Part shown: piece by piece, positions 1-10,012 of the stretch
Layout: each line of letters opens with the position of its first letter
How positions within the stretch are numbered: position 1 is the first letter of the stretch
Source: Hormiphora californensis
Lineage: Eukaryota > Ctenophora > Tentaculata > Cydippida > Pleurobrachiidae
Reading direction: 5' to 3'
Assembly (NCBI GenBank): GCA_020137815.1
Contig: CM035355.1
Location: 7,947,173 to 8,011,172 of the forward strand
DNA length: 64,000 nucleotides
Program-made: the position numbers and the translations under genes
Notes under the pieces: model-generated
Seen by the model: only the letters and a program-made list of their open reading frames with translations
Databases searched by the model: none
Told to the model about the DNA's origin: nothing

Positions 1-204
1 TAACATGTAACGTGCACAAAGAGTTTTCTGCACATGTTACAAAGTGTTACAAAGTGTTACGTGTCACCCCCCCCTATATAATAGGTAAAGAGAGTGAGAG
101 ATTAGTGAGAGTGAGAGAGATAAAGAATGTGTGGGTCCGGGAGTTCGTAACAGTTATCTTGATCTTGATGGTGCAACGGCGTGTGAGTGTGACATAAAGA
201 AAGC

Positions 205-232
205 GAGAGAGAGAGAGAGAGAGAGAGAGTTC
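205..232. repeat. (GA)n microsatellite
   Basis: Perfect GA dinucleotide run in otherwise non-coding sequence. Short open frames across it are repeat artefacts. Confidence 0.9.
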
Positions 233-294
233 GTACACGCTTATGTGTGACAGAAACAGTGGAGTGAGGAGTTCTAAGTGCAGCGGTGTTATAG

Positions 295-412
295 CACTGC
301 TTGTACAACTTATAACACTGCCCGGTGTTATAAGTGAAAACTTATAACACTGGGGTGTGTTATAAGTGAAAACTTATAACACTGGGCAGTGTTATAAGTT
401 GTACAAGCAGTG
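295..412. repeat. Perfect-arm palindrome (hairpin element)
   Basis: The outer 29 nt starting CACTGCTTGTACAACTTATA are exactly reverse-complemented at 384-412, and the inner part is built from repeated GTTATAAGTGAAAACTTATAAC blocks. The DNA could form a long cruciform. It resembles a small foldback element or MITE; I see no clear target-site duplication. Confidence 0.8.
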
Positions 413-565
413 ATACCTAAAGATTTACAGTATGTACCAAAATGTTACAATGTACATTGTACAATGTAGTCACCTGTGACCTGTGTAGAATAGTTGTACA
501 CGTGTGACTTTGTTAACTGTTAGTTGCAACTAGTTGTGTGAGTTTGTATAATTACCTCACATACA

Positions 566-842
566 TATAGTCGAATTTTTTAATCAAGGGACAGGGGGCC
601 GCACGTTTACAAAAGTCTTTTTGTGCGTGCTAAACGTTTTCGCTCATATCTCCTGTTCCTGAAAAGATAAAGACTTGATCTTGGTTGCGTTGAAAAGGTC
701 TTAAAATTGTCTTTCCAACGCTGTTGGGTTGAAGTCTTAAGATTGCCAGGAACTTGATTTCGATTATCACGCGCAAATACAACGCCGTGCGACCTCTCTG
801 AATGCGCAGCCCCCTGTCCCTTGATTAAAAAATTCGACTATA
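566..842. mobile_element. MITE with TATAGTCGAATTTTTTAA terminal inverted repeats (family A)
   Basis: Terminal inverted repeats of about 34 nt run inward from TATAGTCGAA and outward to TTCGACTATA, with CAAGGGACAGGGGGC adjoining. There is no coding capacity. The ends are consistent with a TA target duplication, as for Tc1/mariner-type MITEs. A related copy lies at 28847-29375 and shares the CGCGCAAATACAACGCCG segment. Confidence 0.8.
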
Positions 843-907
843 CTGGGTGGTAATACTGTTCTTCGTGCGGGGTGGTAAAAAAAATTGAACATTATGATGA
901 TGCATCG

Positions 908-1000
908 TATGTCTGAATATGTCTGAATATGTCTGAATATGTCTGAATATGTCTGAATATGTCTGAATATGTCTGAATATGTCTAAATATGTCTGAACAT
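908..1000. repeat. 10-bp tandem repeat (GTCTGAATAT)n
   Basis: About nine head-to-tail copies of GTCTGAATAT, the last two slightly diverged. No stop falls in one minus frame, but this is a consequence of the repeat. Confidence 0.95.
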
Positions 1001-1044
1001 TGGGATTCAATGGTCGTGTTAATATTGATTGAGGTTTATCTGTA

Positions 1045-1110
1045 GCTGACTTTGCCAGACCCCAATTTGATACTCAGTAAGCTCAGATCGGGTCGGCGCC
1101 GCCAGACAGA
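1045..1110. repeat. Short dispersed GC-rich repeat, copy 1
   Basis: The segment has the order GCCAGACCCC ... AAGATCGGGTCGGCGCCGCCAGACAG (shown only in part). Similar segments occur at 28335-28405 and 31815-31880. The ends are loosely inverted (CTGTCTGGCGGC against GCCGCCAGACAG), so this may be a tiny foldback or the end of a larger family. Function unknown. Confidence 0.5.
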
Positions 1111-1364
1111 AGTTGAGGTAGCGTGGCCTGGTAACTCTGAATTCCACGTTACCAACAGGAATCTTCAGGGCTGTTGAAATTAGTGTTTCCTATGTAAATT
1201 CGTCCATTCGCCCAATGAGAGATACTGGTAGTGGTGGGAGCTAATTAGCAGTTTACCAAGCTTGTTCCATGGTGGTGGTAACTCAATTAGACCAATACCT
1301 CCCGATGTGTGTGTTTCCGCCGTCTGAAGTGAAAATGAAAGTAGCACGCTGGTAAAGCGAAATA

Positions 1365-1530
1365 TGGCTGCAATGAAAGTGAAACGTGTTTGAATTGTGA
1401 AAGTGAAACTAGTTCGAATGAAAGTGAAACTTGCTTGAATTGTGAAAGTGAAACTAATTTGAATGAAAGTGAAACTTGCTTGAATTGTGAAAGTGAAACT
1501 AATTTGAATGAAAGTGAAACTACTACTAAC
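1365..1530. repeat. 45-bp tandem repeat carrying GAAAGTGAAACT motifs
   Basis: Roughly 3.5 copies of a 45-bp unit, each with two GAAAGTGAAAC blocks. The block matches the GAAANNGAAA core bound by interferon-regulatory-factor family proteins in animals. More copies of GAAAGTGAAAGT lie at 3255-3345, 3990-4045, 4130-4150 and 5130-5150. Whether any regulatory protein binds here is unknown. Confidence 0.7.
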
Positions 1531-1815
1531 AATATTTCAGTTCAAAGCGATACCGCTATCGAAACCAGAAAAGGGTAACGCCAAGGGGAACCTCTTCATC
1601 TCTCTATCCTTCAGGGCCATGCCGATTATCACCGTACATCCCCCGAAAACTGTGGAACAGTAAAACACAAACATTTCAAGTATTTAATAAAACTCTGTGT
1701 GACCTCAACAATATGTTAGCAAAATATTAAATAATAAGTTTTAACCTTCTCACACACCATTTAACTAAACAAACATTGTCATTGTGATGATAACTCTCCA
1801 TTGCTCCTTCATAAA

Positions 1816-1821
1816 TTTATT
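1816..1821 (-). promoter_or_regulatory. Candidate polyadenylation signal AATAAA for the Ly6-like gene
   Basis: TTTATT on the plus strand reads AATAAA on the minus strand, about 80 nt beyond the stop codon of the Ly6-like gene. Assignment rests on motif and position only. Confidence 0.45.
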
Positions 1822-1899
1822 CATCATTACTCCTTCATTTAATAACACACTCTGTGAGTCCCTAAACAACCGACAATTCCTTCATACGATCCCACTTAT

Positions 1900-2498
1900 T
1901 TAGTAAAGGTAGTAGTATACAACGCTGACAAGGGCCAGGGGGACGAATGAGGTGGCGAAAGAGGAGGCACCATTGCACAGATCAGTTGAGCAATCCCAGC
2001 AATCGTCATTATCACTGGCATCGCACTCACCACAGGCATGGTAGGTGTTGTTAACTCCGGCAATGTCCTGCAGGGTGGGAGGGTTAATGGATTATAATGA
2101 TGTTAACATAACAATGGGTTAACAAGGAGGTTATTGTTTTAATGGGGTTAACACGGGGGTTATTAACAAGGGGGTTTATTGTTTAAATCACACTCTACTT
2201 TAATGATTCAATTGGGAAGAAATAAAGGAGGGTATAGTGTATCGCTCAGTGATGCATTTCACAAAAACACCTCTAAACTTAAAAATAAAAAAGGGAGAGT
2301 AAGCAAAGATGAAATTAAAAACAATGAATGTACCTTGGAGAACCATTTGCATTTAGTGTAGTTAAGGTTAACATAATCTCCCATGGAGCAATCAGTATCG
2401 ACGGTAGCTCCAGTGCCAGCGACGAAGGTTCCTACTTTGCACTCAATGGCAAAAGCAATGGCCACGACGGCAATGAGACAGACGGCTGTTCGCATCAT
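1900..2498 (-). CDS. Ly6/uPAR-like small GPI-anchored cysteine-rich protein
   Basis: Two exons, 2334-2498 and 1900-2067, join in phase 0 at a GT-AG intron (donor AAG|GTACAT, acceptor CTGCAG|GAC) to give about 110 residues. The N terminus is a hydrophobic signal peptide (MMRTAVCLIAVVAIAFA). Eight cysteines follow in the mature part, ending in a C-x2-C-x4-CN pattern (CWDC..DLCN) typical of LU/Ly6 three-finger domains. The extreme C terminus is hydrophobic (VPLALVSVV) after small residues, as expected of a GPI-attachment signal. It should therefore sit on the outer cell surface. NYT and NNT are possible N-glycosylation sites. I cannot name an orthologue; LU proteins diverge quickly, and the fold call comes from cysteine pattern, length and topology. 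Confidence 0.72.
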
Positions 2499-2519
2499 TT
2501 TGAGGGTTTAGAGAGTAAC

Positions 2520-3790
2520 TTGGGCTAGAAGAGAATAATGGTGTTAGTTATCGGGAGTATACAAAATTATATGACTAAGGACAAGGTACTGCACAAAGCG
2601 AAAACCAACAACCGATAGAAAATGCAAAACTGCAGCAACTTTAAATGGGTATACGGCAGCAGGGGTGAGAGAGATAATTGCTTGACTAACTATTCAACAT
2701 GCTAACAGTTAACTGCAACGGTAAATTTTAACTGATCTACCATTTAGAAAAGAGCTCATTATTGCGTGAGAAATATCTCCCCGGAGAAAAGCTTGTGCAT
2801 CTACCGAACCCTCCTGCAGTGTGAGCTGCACACAATGCATGATAGAAGTGGTGGGGGAGAGAGAGTCCACCACTTCTCTCATGCATATATTGATATACAT
2901 CAACGAAAGTAACAAGCACTCTCTGACCTCTGAATCTCAGTAAAGAACAAGTCAGAATGCTGTTACTATGGCAACGAAACCGCGACCGGCCTATTAGTAG
3001 TACAACACCGATTGATACAAAATCAGAAAATTTGGGCAGACCTGTGAACTGTTTGTTTTTGGAAATTCTACTGAACTTATATAGAAAACAGTTGATGTCA
3101 TCAATATGGAGTCATGAAGTGATTGTATAGGGTCGACTGATGACGTGAATGCACAATACAAACAAACCCAGTGCATGAGTAGTTCATTTACGTCATATCT
3201 CAGAGATATAGAGCTATAATAAAACAGGGAGAGTGGTACCACCGCATACAGAGCAGTAAAGTGAAAGTGAAAGTATGTGCTAATGCTTGACAAGTGAAAG
3301 TGAAGTTTGAACAGAAACAAAGCTAAAGTTGTTTCATAACGAAAGTGAAACTAAATGGTATAATATACGTCAATGATATGAAGTACACTAGGGTAGTACT
3401 ACATAGTACGTCAGTACGTAGATACGTACTGTATAAGCCGCACAGTAGAACTAGAAAGAAGCTACTGTAAAATACAAGAGAGCTATAATTTATGCCGTAT
3501 CACGTGCATGTTTGCCTTTCTCTCTCTCCCTCTCAATGACATACTAAGTCATTATCAAACTCTCTCGTACATCTATAAAATTAAATGGAGCAAACTACAT
3601 TCCCACCCAAGAACAAAGCCCTATTTCTAACTCTACCGCTCTTTTCTATTTTTGGGTTTCTCACGCATGATATTGGCTGAACCGGAAGAGAGGCAATGCT
3701 AATTGTCCGAGATAACTGATTTGGGTATGTGGGAGGGAGAGAGAAGAGAGGAAGAGGAGAAGAGGGGAAGAAGAGAGAGGGGAGAGGGAA
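2520..3790. other. Non-coding stretch upstream of the Ly6-like gene
   Basis: No convincing exon on either strand. A minus-strand open frame at 2994-3320 has no recognisable motif and low-complexity composition, so I do not call it. The region holds scattered GAAAGTGAAAG blocks (3255-3345) and a CT-rich stretch near 3520. The Ly6-like gene's promoter should lie at its left end. Confidence 0.5.
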
Positions 3791-3990
3791 GAACGAACTC
3801 CCCCCTTTCCTCCTTTCTTTTTCCCGCGCGGGAGGGCGGGGGGGCGGGGGCCCCCGGGGCGGGGCCCCGCCCCGGCCGCCGGGCGGGCGCCCCTCCCCTC
3901 CCCCCCCCCCTTTTTCCCCCCCTTCCTTTCCCCTGCCCCTCCCTTCTTTTCCTTTCCCCCCCCTTTTTTTTTCTCCCCCCCCCCCCACCC
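3790..3990. other. Probable sequence artefact: homopolymer-expanded block 1
   Basis: After normal purine-rich sequence (GGAAGAGAG...) the text becomes runs of C, G and T (for example GGGGGCGGGGGCCCCCGGGG) and then returns abruptly to GAAAGTGAAAG sequence. Composition differs completely from both flanks. It resembles blocks at 17265-18540 and 29630-31060 and looks like failed base calling beyond a low-complexity tract. Open frames here should be ignored. Confidence 0.7.
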
Positions 3991-4454
3991 CTAAAAGTGA
4001 AAGTGAAAGTATTCTACCAGTGCTTGAATAGTGAAAGTGAAAGTTCTAACAAAGCCAAAGTTGTGTCATAACATAAAAAAAACTAAAAGAAGAAGAGAGA
4101 AGCTGAATTTAAAAAAGGTCAATATAACAAAGAAAGTGAAAGTGAGACTTGCTAGGGGTGATAATTGATCAAGCAGCGTCCGCTAGCTTGCAAAAAATTT
4201 GGCTTTTAAGAAACAAAGACAGCTAAAATACCATTTGTAGATATCTTTTGTTTTTGGTGGCCTGGCAAGCGCCTGCTTTTGCTTGATCTACCCTCACAGA
4301 AATAAAATGCGGTGTGAGACACACAATAAAACATGGACAATGTGTTTGGGGGAAAACTGGGGGGGAAAAATAGCCGAAACTAAAACTAAATCTCAGGTTC
4401 AGGGAAATACCGGGGCCGAACCTGGGGTTTCCGGCCACTTTTTTCCCCTCTATT

Positions 4455-4915
4455 TTCGAAGCCTTTTTTAAAGGTTGCAAGATACCTAAACTTTTCGTAT
4501 ATCGCTTATTTTGTTTACTTAATTTTCAGCATTTTTTCAGAATTTTTTGTCGGCTAAAAAATTTTGCAAATGGGGGGTCTACTGACAAATGAGTGTCCTT
4601 TTTTAAATTGAAAAGTAAAATCCCGGTTTCCCGATGAGTACAGAAAACCCTTTGGTCGTTTGAAAGGTCCCTTTTTAACCAATCCCCCAACCAAAACAAG
4701 CCTTTTTTCTTTGAGGGAAACCGGGAAAAGTGAATTTCTTTGGAGACGCCGTGGTGTGCCCATAAAAAACCTGGGTTTACAAAATTTGGTTAAAAACCCC
4801 ATTTCGAATGTTTTTTTTTAGCCGACAAAAAATTTTGAAAAAATGCTGAAAAAATTTAAGTAAATCAAAAAAATAAGACGATATACAAAGTTTTAGGGAT
4901 CTTGTCAACCTTTAA
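4455..4915. repeat. Foldback element
   Basis: The left arm (about 4455-4560, with TTTCGTATATCG and TTTTTTGTCGGCTAAAA) is matched by an inverted right arm (about 4812-4915, with TTTTAGCCGACAAAAAA and CGATATACAAAG). The spacer is about 250 nt with no credible gene. Probably a non-autonomous DNA element. Confidence 0.65.
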
Positions 4916-5164
4916 AGTTAAACTAAACCCATGGGTAACCGGGAAAAGAGCTTCTGTTAATGCAGGTCACACCAGTTTTTAACTACCTGGTGGGCTATTA
5001 ATTACCCTCGCTCTCTCAGAGCCTGGCTTACACATGTTGTGATTCAGGAGCCAGATTCTTGACATGGCATCGTTTTAACAAGGCGATGCTTCTAAATATA
5101 AAATCAACGCTTCTCGTGAGAGTATTTTGCATGGTGAAAGTGAAACTGAAAGCTTTTCTATGAA

Positions 5165-5393
5165 ACTTTCATTGAAAGAGTTTCCCACGAAAAACAAAAT
5201 CCCCCCGTCCCCATGTAAATTTGAAACAAACTTCAAGCAATTTCTAAATTCTAACAGCCAAAATCTCGAGTTCGCTGCGGTTGATTTTAACACTAGAGTC
5301 CGCACACCGTACACAAGTAAACATCCGGGTCAATGATGAAAGTACGGGATAAACGTTGTTTTTCGTGGGAAACTCTTTCAATGAAAGCCAGCC
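5165..5393. repeat. Short foldback
   Basis: CATTGAAAGAGTTTCCCACG at the left and its complement CGTGGGAAACTCTTTCAATG at the right enclose about 170 nt. No gene or target duplication recognised. Confidence 0.6.
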
Positions 5394-5579
5394 ATAAGCC
5401 ATTAAACGGCACGGGCTGGAAATCAACAAGCCGATGGAAATCGTATCGCCGCCCCTGACAGTAACTTGCGGCCAGGCCTGTGTACACTTTATGATTGGCA
5501 CTACCAAATTATTTAATAGAGCGTCCATAATAAAACCCTGGTGCTGAATGCTCAGCTTGAACTAATGTACTGACGGGTT

Positions 5580-5810
5580 TTGTTTGATGGTTGCGAGGTG
5601 TTTATAAAATCTTGCACTCGTGGACCATGCGACAACCAAGGGGAACCGGGAAATTAAGCTCTGCTCCACGTCCAGGACCCTCTCATTGTGTTTTTCTACT
5701 GTCAAGGGAAACACTACAACAACAAGCTTACAAGGTTGAAGATGCACACATTGACATAGATTTTGCTGAAAAGTTATCCTACACAGAAATACTTCTAGCC
5801 ACCAAACCAC
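5580..5810 (-). pseudogene. Degenerate fragment of the retroelement C-terminal domain
   Basis: A minus-strand frame reads EKHNERVLDVEQSLISRFPL and then ARFYKHLATI, parallel to YNERVLEVEQS..FCPLVFSV..KFYRRLAKLL in the larger relic at 7994-8641. Only the middle of that domain is recognisable, so this is a decayed second copy. It shows that this retroelement family inserted here at least twice. Confidence 0.6.
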
Positions 5811-5839
5811 TAAATCTTTTTGAATAGTTCAAAAAATGA

Positions 5840-7626
5840 TCTGATATATCATATCAAGCCCCAGCCCTGGGGCTACCCCTCAAACCTGCCAGTGTTGACA
5901 CCTGATAAGTGATATTGGTCCCCCAGTATAAGGAACCATAATAAAGTTCAAGAGCCTCCAAGAGCACCCAAGAGCACACCCGATCGAAGAGAGACCACAC
6001 CTGAGAGCGTACCACACCCAAAAGAGACCACATCCAAGAGCGCACCACCTCCAGAAGTTTTTTTTTTTTTTTTGAAAATTCACTAACCCCAACACACCTC
6101 CAGAAGACACCACTTCAAGAGCGCACCACATCAAAGAGAGCTCCCCATCCAGAAGATACCACGCGCAGGGGACACCACGCGCAGAAGAGACCAGCGCGGC
6201 GTTGTATTTGCGCGTGCGGTCTCTTCTGCGCGTGGTGTCCCCTGCGCGCGGTATCTTCTGGATGGGGAGCTCTCTTTGATGTGGTGCGCTCTTGAAGTGG
6301 TGTCTTTTGGAGGTGGTGCGCTCTTGGATGGGGTGCGCTCTTGAACTTTATTATGGTTCCTTATAAGGAACCATAATAAAGTTCAAGAGCGCATATATCA
6401 TATCAAGCCCCAGCATATATCATATCAAGCCCCAGCCCTGGGGCTACCCCTCAAACCTGCCAGTGTTGACACCTGATAAGTGATATTGGTCCCCCAGTAT
6501 AAGGAACCATAATAAAGTTCAAGAGCCTCCAAGAGCACCCAAGAGCACACCCGATCGAAGAGAGACCACACCTGAGAGCGTACCACACCCAAAAGAGACC
6601 ACATCCAAGAGCGCACCACCTCCAGAAGTTTTTTTTTTTTTTTTTTTTTTTTTTGAAAATTCACTAACCCCAACACACCTCCAGAAGACACCACTTCAAG
6701 AGCGCACCACATCAAAGAGAGCTCCCCATCCAGAAGATACCACGCGCAGGGGACACCACGCGCAGAAGAGACCAGCGCGGCGTTGTATTTGCGCGTGCGG
6801 TCTCTTCTGCGCGTGGTGTCCCCTGCGCGCGGTATCTTCTGGATGGGGAGCTCTCTTTGATGTGGTGCGCTCTTGAAGTGGTGTCTTTTGGAGGTGGTGC
6901 GCTCTTGGATGGGGTGCGCTCTTGAACTTTATTATGGTTCCTTATAAGGAACCATAATAAAGTTCAAGAGCGCACCCCATCCAAGAGCGTACCACCTCCA
7001 AAAGACACCACTCCAAGAGCGCACCACATAGGGATCCCTAAAAAAGTTCAGTATTTACACAGCGTTTACACAGTCTTTACACAGTCGTTACACCCAGAGC
7101 GCCCGCGCCGCTCTGGGTGTAAAGACTGCGTCTTTCGCACTCGATTTGCAGCGTTTTCGGAAACTTTTTTCGCCGCAGCGCTCAATTTACTCAATTGTGC
7201 AGCACACAATCCAATATTTTCTTAGAAAAAGACGCAAAACGCAGCACGCGCCGCTCTGGGTGTAACGACTGTGTAAAGACTGTGTAAACGCTGTGTAAAT
7301 ACTGAACTTTTTTAGGGATCCCTATCAAAGAGAGCTCCCCGTCCAGAAGATACCGCGCGCAGGGGACACCACGCGCAGAAGAGACCGCACGCGCAAATAC
7401 AACGCCGCGCTGGTCTCTTCTGCGCGTGGTGTCCCCTGCGCGTGGTATCTTCTGGATGGGGAGCTCTCTTTGATGTGGTGCGCTCTTGAAGTGGTGTCTT
7501 CTGGAGGTGGTGCGCTCTTGGATGTGGTCTCTTTTGGGTGTGGTGCGCTCTCAGGTGTGGTCTCTCTTTGATCGGGTACGCTCTTGGGTGCTCTTGGAGG
7601 CTCTTGAACTTTATTATGGTTCCTTA
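5840..7626. repeat. Compound palindromic repeat array (GAGCGCACCAC family)
   Basis: Degenerate blocks of the type AAGAGCGCACCACNTCNAGAAG occur in both orientations. A unit of about 571 bp starting CATATCAAGCCCCAGCCCTG (5847) is repeated at 6418. Each unit folds on centres such as GGTTCCTTATAAGGAACC (about 6360 and 6946), and an inverted copy occupies 7326-7626. Each unit also carries GGCGTTGTATTTGCGCG, shared with MITE family A. Open frames across it (80-96 residues) are non-coding. A 294-bp element is inserted at 7030. Confidence 0.75.
7030..7323. mobile_element. Nested 294-bp MITE, ends AGGGATCCCTAAAAAAGTTC
   Basis: The terminal inverted repeats (AGGGATCCCTAAAAAAGTTC and its complement) extend about 70 nt through TATTTACACAGCGTTTACAC. 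The element interrupts a host repeat: neighbouring copies read CACATCAAAGAGAGC, here split as CACAT|element|ATCAAAGAGAGC. This defines the ends and implies a 2-bp AT duplication. No coding capacity. Confidence 0.85.
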
Positions 7627-7636
7627 TTTAAAAAAA

Positions 7637-7830
7637 ACGATGCACTGTGTGAAAAAAGTTCTGTGACCGGCGCTGCACTGTGCAAAGACTGCGCGGCTCC
7701 CTTTTTGCAGCGTTTTTGGCAAACTTTTTAGCCGCGGCGCTTTATTCACTAAAGTGTGCATCGTTGCACGCAATCGCGTACCGTTTGCACGCTTTAAAAA
7801 ATTTGCACGTTTCACGTTTTTTTTTTTTTT
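7637..7830. repeat. Diverged relative of the 7030-7323 element interior
   Basis: Ordered similarity to 7121-7210: both have AAAGACTGCG, then TTTGCAGCGTTTT, then AAACTTTTT, then GCCGCNGCGCT and a purine/pyrimidine-mixed tail. The terminal repeats are missing or unrecognisable and the copy ends in a T run. Confidence 0.5.
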
Positions 7831-7993
7831 TTTTTTTCTAAAAGGGGGTTGAAAAGCGCTGCCTTATCCCGCGCTGCTATCGGGGGCCAGCAACGTTTGC
7901 CAAAAAAGGGGGTTAAAATGGGATTAGATAACAATATCAATATGAAAATACCGGTCTCCCATGGGGGAGAAGATTAATAAATTACTGCATTGA

Positions 7994-8641
7994 TTAAAAT
8001 TGATTAAATTTGGTAGAATTAAAAGTGTTATATAATAAGTTAATGTCATTGAGTTCGCTCTTATACTGCCTCGTTTTAGTGAACTTATTGCCTCTATGCC
8101 CTCTCAAGCTAATGACAGTTGTTCTGAGCAGGGTGAAAGACAACCGCTGCCTAATGTAACGGATGGTGTCAGAGTAAGCCTGGTGTGTTTTGTCAGCAAG
8201 CAGCTTGGCAAGGCGCCTGTAGAATTTTTCTGCCTCGTTGCCCAGGGCACCAGTTACTGAAAACACGAGTGGGCAAAAACAACTCTGTTCAACCTCAAGG
8301 ACACGTTCGTTATAGCAGCGTTTTTTCTCGTCCTCGTGTCGTTTCAGAGCTGTATCAAGAGGAATGGCACTGTTTGTGGGAGCCAATGGATTGAAGATGC
8401 GCACATCTGTGTAAATTTTGTCCATGGGAAGCCAAAAGTCCCTAGCAGCAACATCAAGGCGAGCATCGTTTGCAGTGTTTGCTGACTTTAGCCGGAAGGT
8501 TTCGCCAGTGATTGGGAGAAGATGGGGTTCTCTTGAAACATCACGGCATCCCGCCTCTTTCAGCAGGTTTGCAGTAAGGTCCCGGATCTCATTATGCCGC
8601 AGCTGCACGTAACCACCAAGATGACAAGAGAGGCTGTGTTC
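7994..8641 (-). pseudogene. C-terminal relic of a retroelement reverse-transcriptase polyprotein
   Basis: The open frame runs from about EHSLSCHLGGYVQLRHNEIR through DARLDVAARDFW, then DVRIFNPLAP, HEDEKKRCYNERVLEVEQ and FCPLVFSVTGALG. This motif order is familiar from the C-terminal part of reverse-transcriptase-bearing ORFs abundant in cnidarian and sponge genomes. The D..LDV and DVR motifs resemble a restriction-type endonuclease core. No reverse transcriptase domain is present upstream and no start codon begins the frame (the first apparent codon is GTG), so this is a 5'-truncated dead copy. Family assignment is from memory of the motifs, not from a search. Confidence 0.65.
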
Positions 8642-8765
8642 ACGTTTTTTTCAAGAAAATTTCGAAATTTTTTTTTTCAGTTCTCACATCACATTTGGTC
8701 AGAGCTCCCTTATCTCTGTTGTGCTTGCAAATCTCTCTAATTGTGAGATATCTATCTCTCCTGCT

Positions 8766-9734
8766 ATGAGCGGTAGTACAGCCTCTGCTTGTAGTTTCAA
8801 AGACCGGCTGAGAGTCTATAGTGATGAAAGGGTGCAGAGAGGCGTGTATGGTGAAGTGCAGGGCGAGTTATTTGACCTGGTACGGGACCTGTTTACACAT
8901 GCTGGTATGAAGGAATCCTTCCCGAAGAGTTTGACTGCCGGACGTAGTGTGTGGGATAGCTTGAAGTGTCCTAGTAAGAGTAAAATCAAGGGGATTAAGA
9001 AGCAAGAACTAGAGGATTTCTCTGAGAAAGTGTGCCGTTTCCTAATGGAGAGGTGTTACCCACTGCTCGACCGTCTGAGTACTGAAGTTGAAGACAATGA
9101 GAGGAAACTATTGGATAGTCAAGAGGAGCTGATTGTTTCTCAGCGTGCATTGGTGGAGGCCCAGGGACAGCTGGTTAAATTGCAGTGTGAGTTGTTAGGG
9201 AAGCGAGATAAGGAGATCACTGCTGTGCAGTCTGCTGCTGAAGAGGAGATAAAGACGTTTTCCTCGGTTCTGAAAAAGAGTTGTGACAATGCTCTAGCTC
9301 CGAAGCGTATTCGTACAGCAATAACGAGTGCTACAGAGGACAGGACAAGCAACGTCATTATACATGGACTTTTTGATGATCCCAGTGAAAGTAGTAAGGA
9401 TCTGGAACATTCAGTTTGTGGAGTTTTCGACTACATGGGTGAATGCGTGACTAGTGTTTACAGCATGAAGCGTCTCGGAAAGTACAAGGAGGGTACTGAC
9501 CGACCTGTCAAACTGCGCCTGTCTGGCCGTGAATTTCGAGATCTGATCCTGTCCCGCAAGAGTGGTCTGAAGAAGTGTGATAGGTACAAAGATCTGTACA
9601 TCTCACCAGACCGTTCCCCGGAGGAGAGAGAGGAGAGGAGGAAGTTGGTGGCTGAGCTAAAGGAGAGGAAGGCGGCGGTTCCAGGCAAGACCTTTGGGAT
9701 CCGAGGAGGCAAGGTTATGGAGGTGGAGGTGTGA
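8766..9734 (+). CDS. LINE-type ORF1 protein (RNA-binding, coiled coil plus RRM-like domain)
   Basis: An intact reading frame of 322 codons from ATG 8766; the frame is open further upstream but begins there with a non-ATG codon. Residues about 100-190 form a predicted coiled coil rich in E, L, Q and R. After it comes the ORF1 core: NVIIHGLFDD, then RLGKYKEGTDRPVKLRLSGR, then YKDLYISPDRSPEEREERRK. This is the usual layout of invertebrate LINE ORF1 proteins, which trimerise and chaperone the element RNA. No ORF2 (endonuclease or reverse transcriptase) follows. A 3' tail of about 260 nt ending in (TTA)n at about 9977-10012 comes directly after the stop. It may be an ORF1-only element comparable in design to mammalian HAL1. 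Confidence 0.8.
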   Translation: MSGSTASACSFKDRLRVYSDERVQRGVYGEVQGELFDLVRDLFTHAGMKESFPKSLTAGRSVWDSLKCPSKSKIKGIKKQELEDFSEKVCRFLMERCYPLLDRLSTEVEDNERKLLDSQEELIVSQRALVEAQGQLVKLQCELLGKRDKEITAVQSAAEEEIKTFSSVLKKSCDNALAPKRIRTAITSATEDRTSNVIIHGLFDDPSESSKDLEHSVCGVFDYMGECVTSVYSMKRLGKYKEGTDRPVKLRLSGREFRDLILSRKSGLKKCDRYKDLYISPDRSPEEREERRKLVAELKERKAAVPGKTFGIRGGKVMEVEV

Positions 9735-10012
9735 GGGCGTGAACGTGAGCGTATTGAACTGTGTTGAAATGTCTGTGTTTATGATTTTGACAAGGTTTGG
9801 TGACAGGACTTTGAGCATCTGAGTACCGGACTTTTTACTAGAAATTGGACTTTTTTTTATAGTTTATCTAGAGTTTTAGGTTTTATATGCAGAGGTGAAC
9901 CGCTCTGAAGCTCCGTAGTACTAGTGTTTTTTGGATTCTGGTACCCTACGGGGTCTGAGCGTGTATACAAATTCTGTTATTATTATTATTATTAAATTCT
10001 GTTATTAAATTT
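9735..10012 (+). mobile_element. 3' tail of the ORF1 retroelement with (TTA)n end
   Basis: Non-coding sequence with GAACCGCTCTGAAGCTCCGT and CCCTACGGGGTCTGAGCGTG, finishing in TTATTATTATTATTA. A simple-repeat tail is typical of several non-LTR retrotransposon clades. I could not identify a target-site duplication. Confidence 0.55.
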
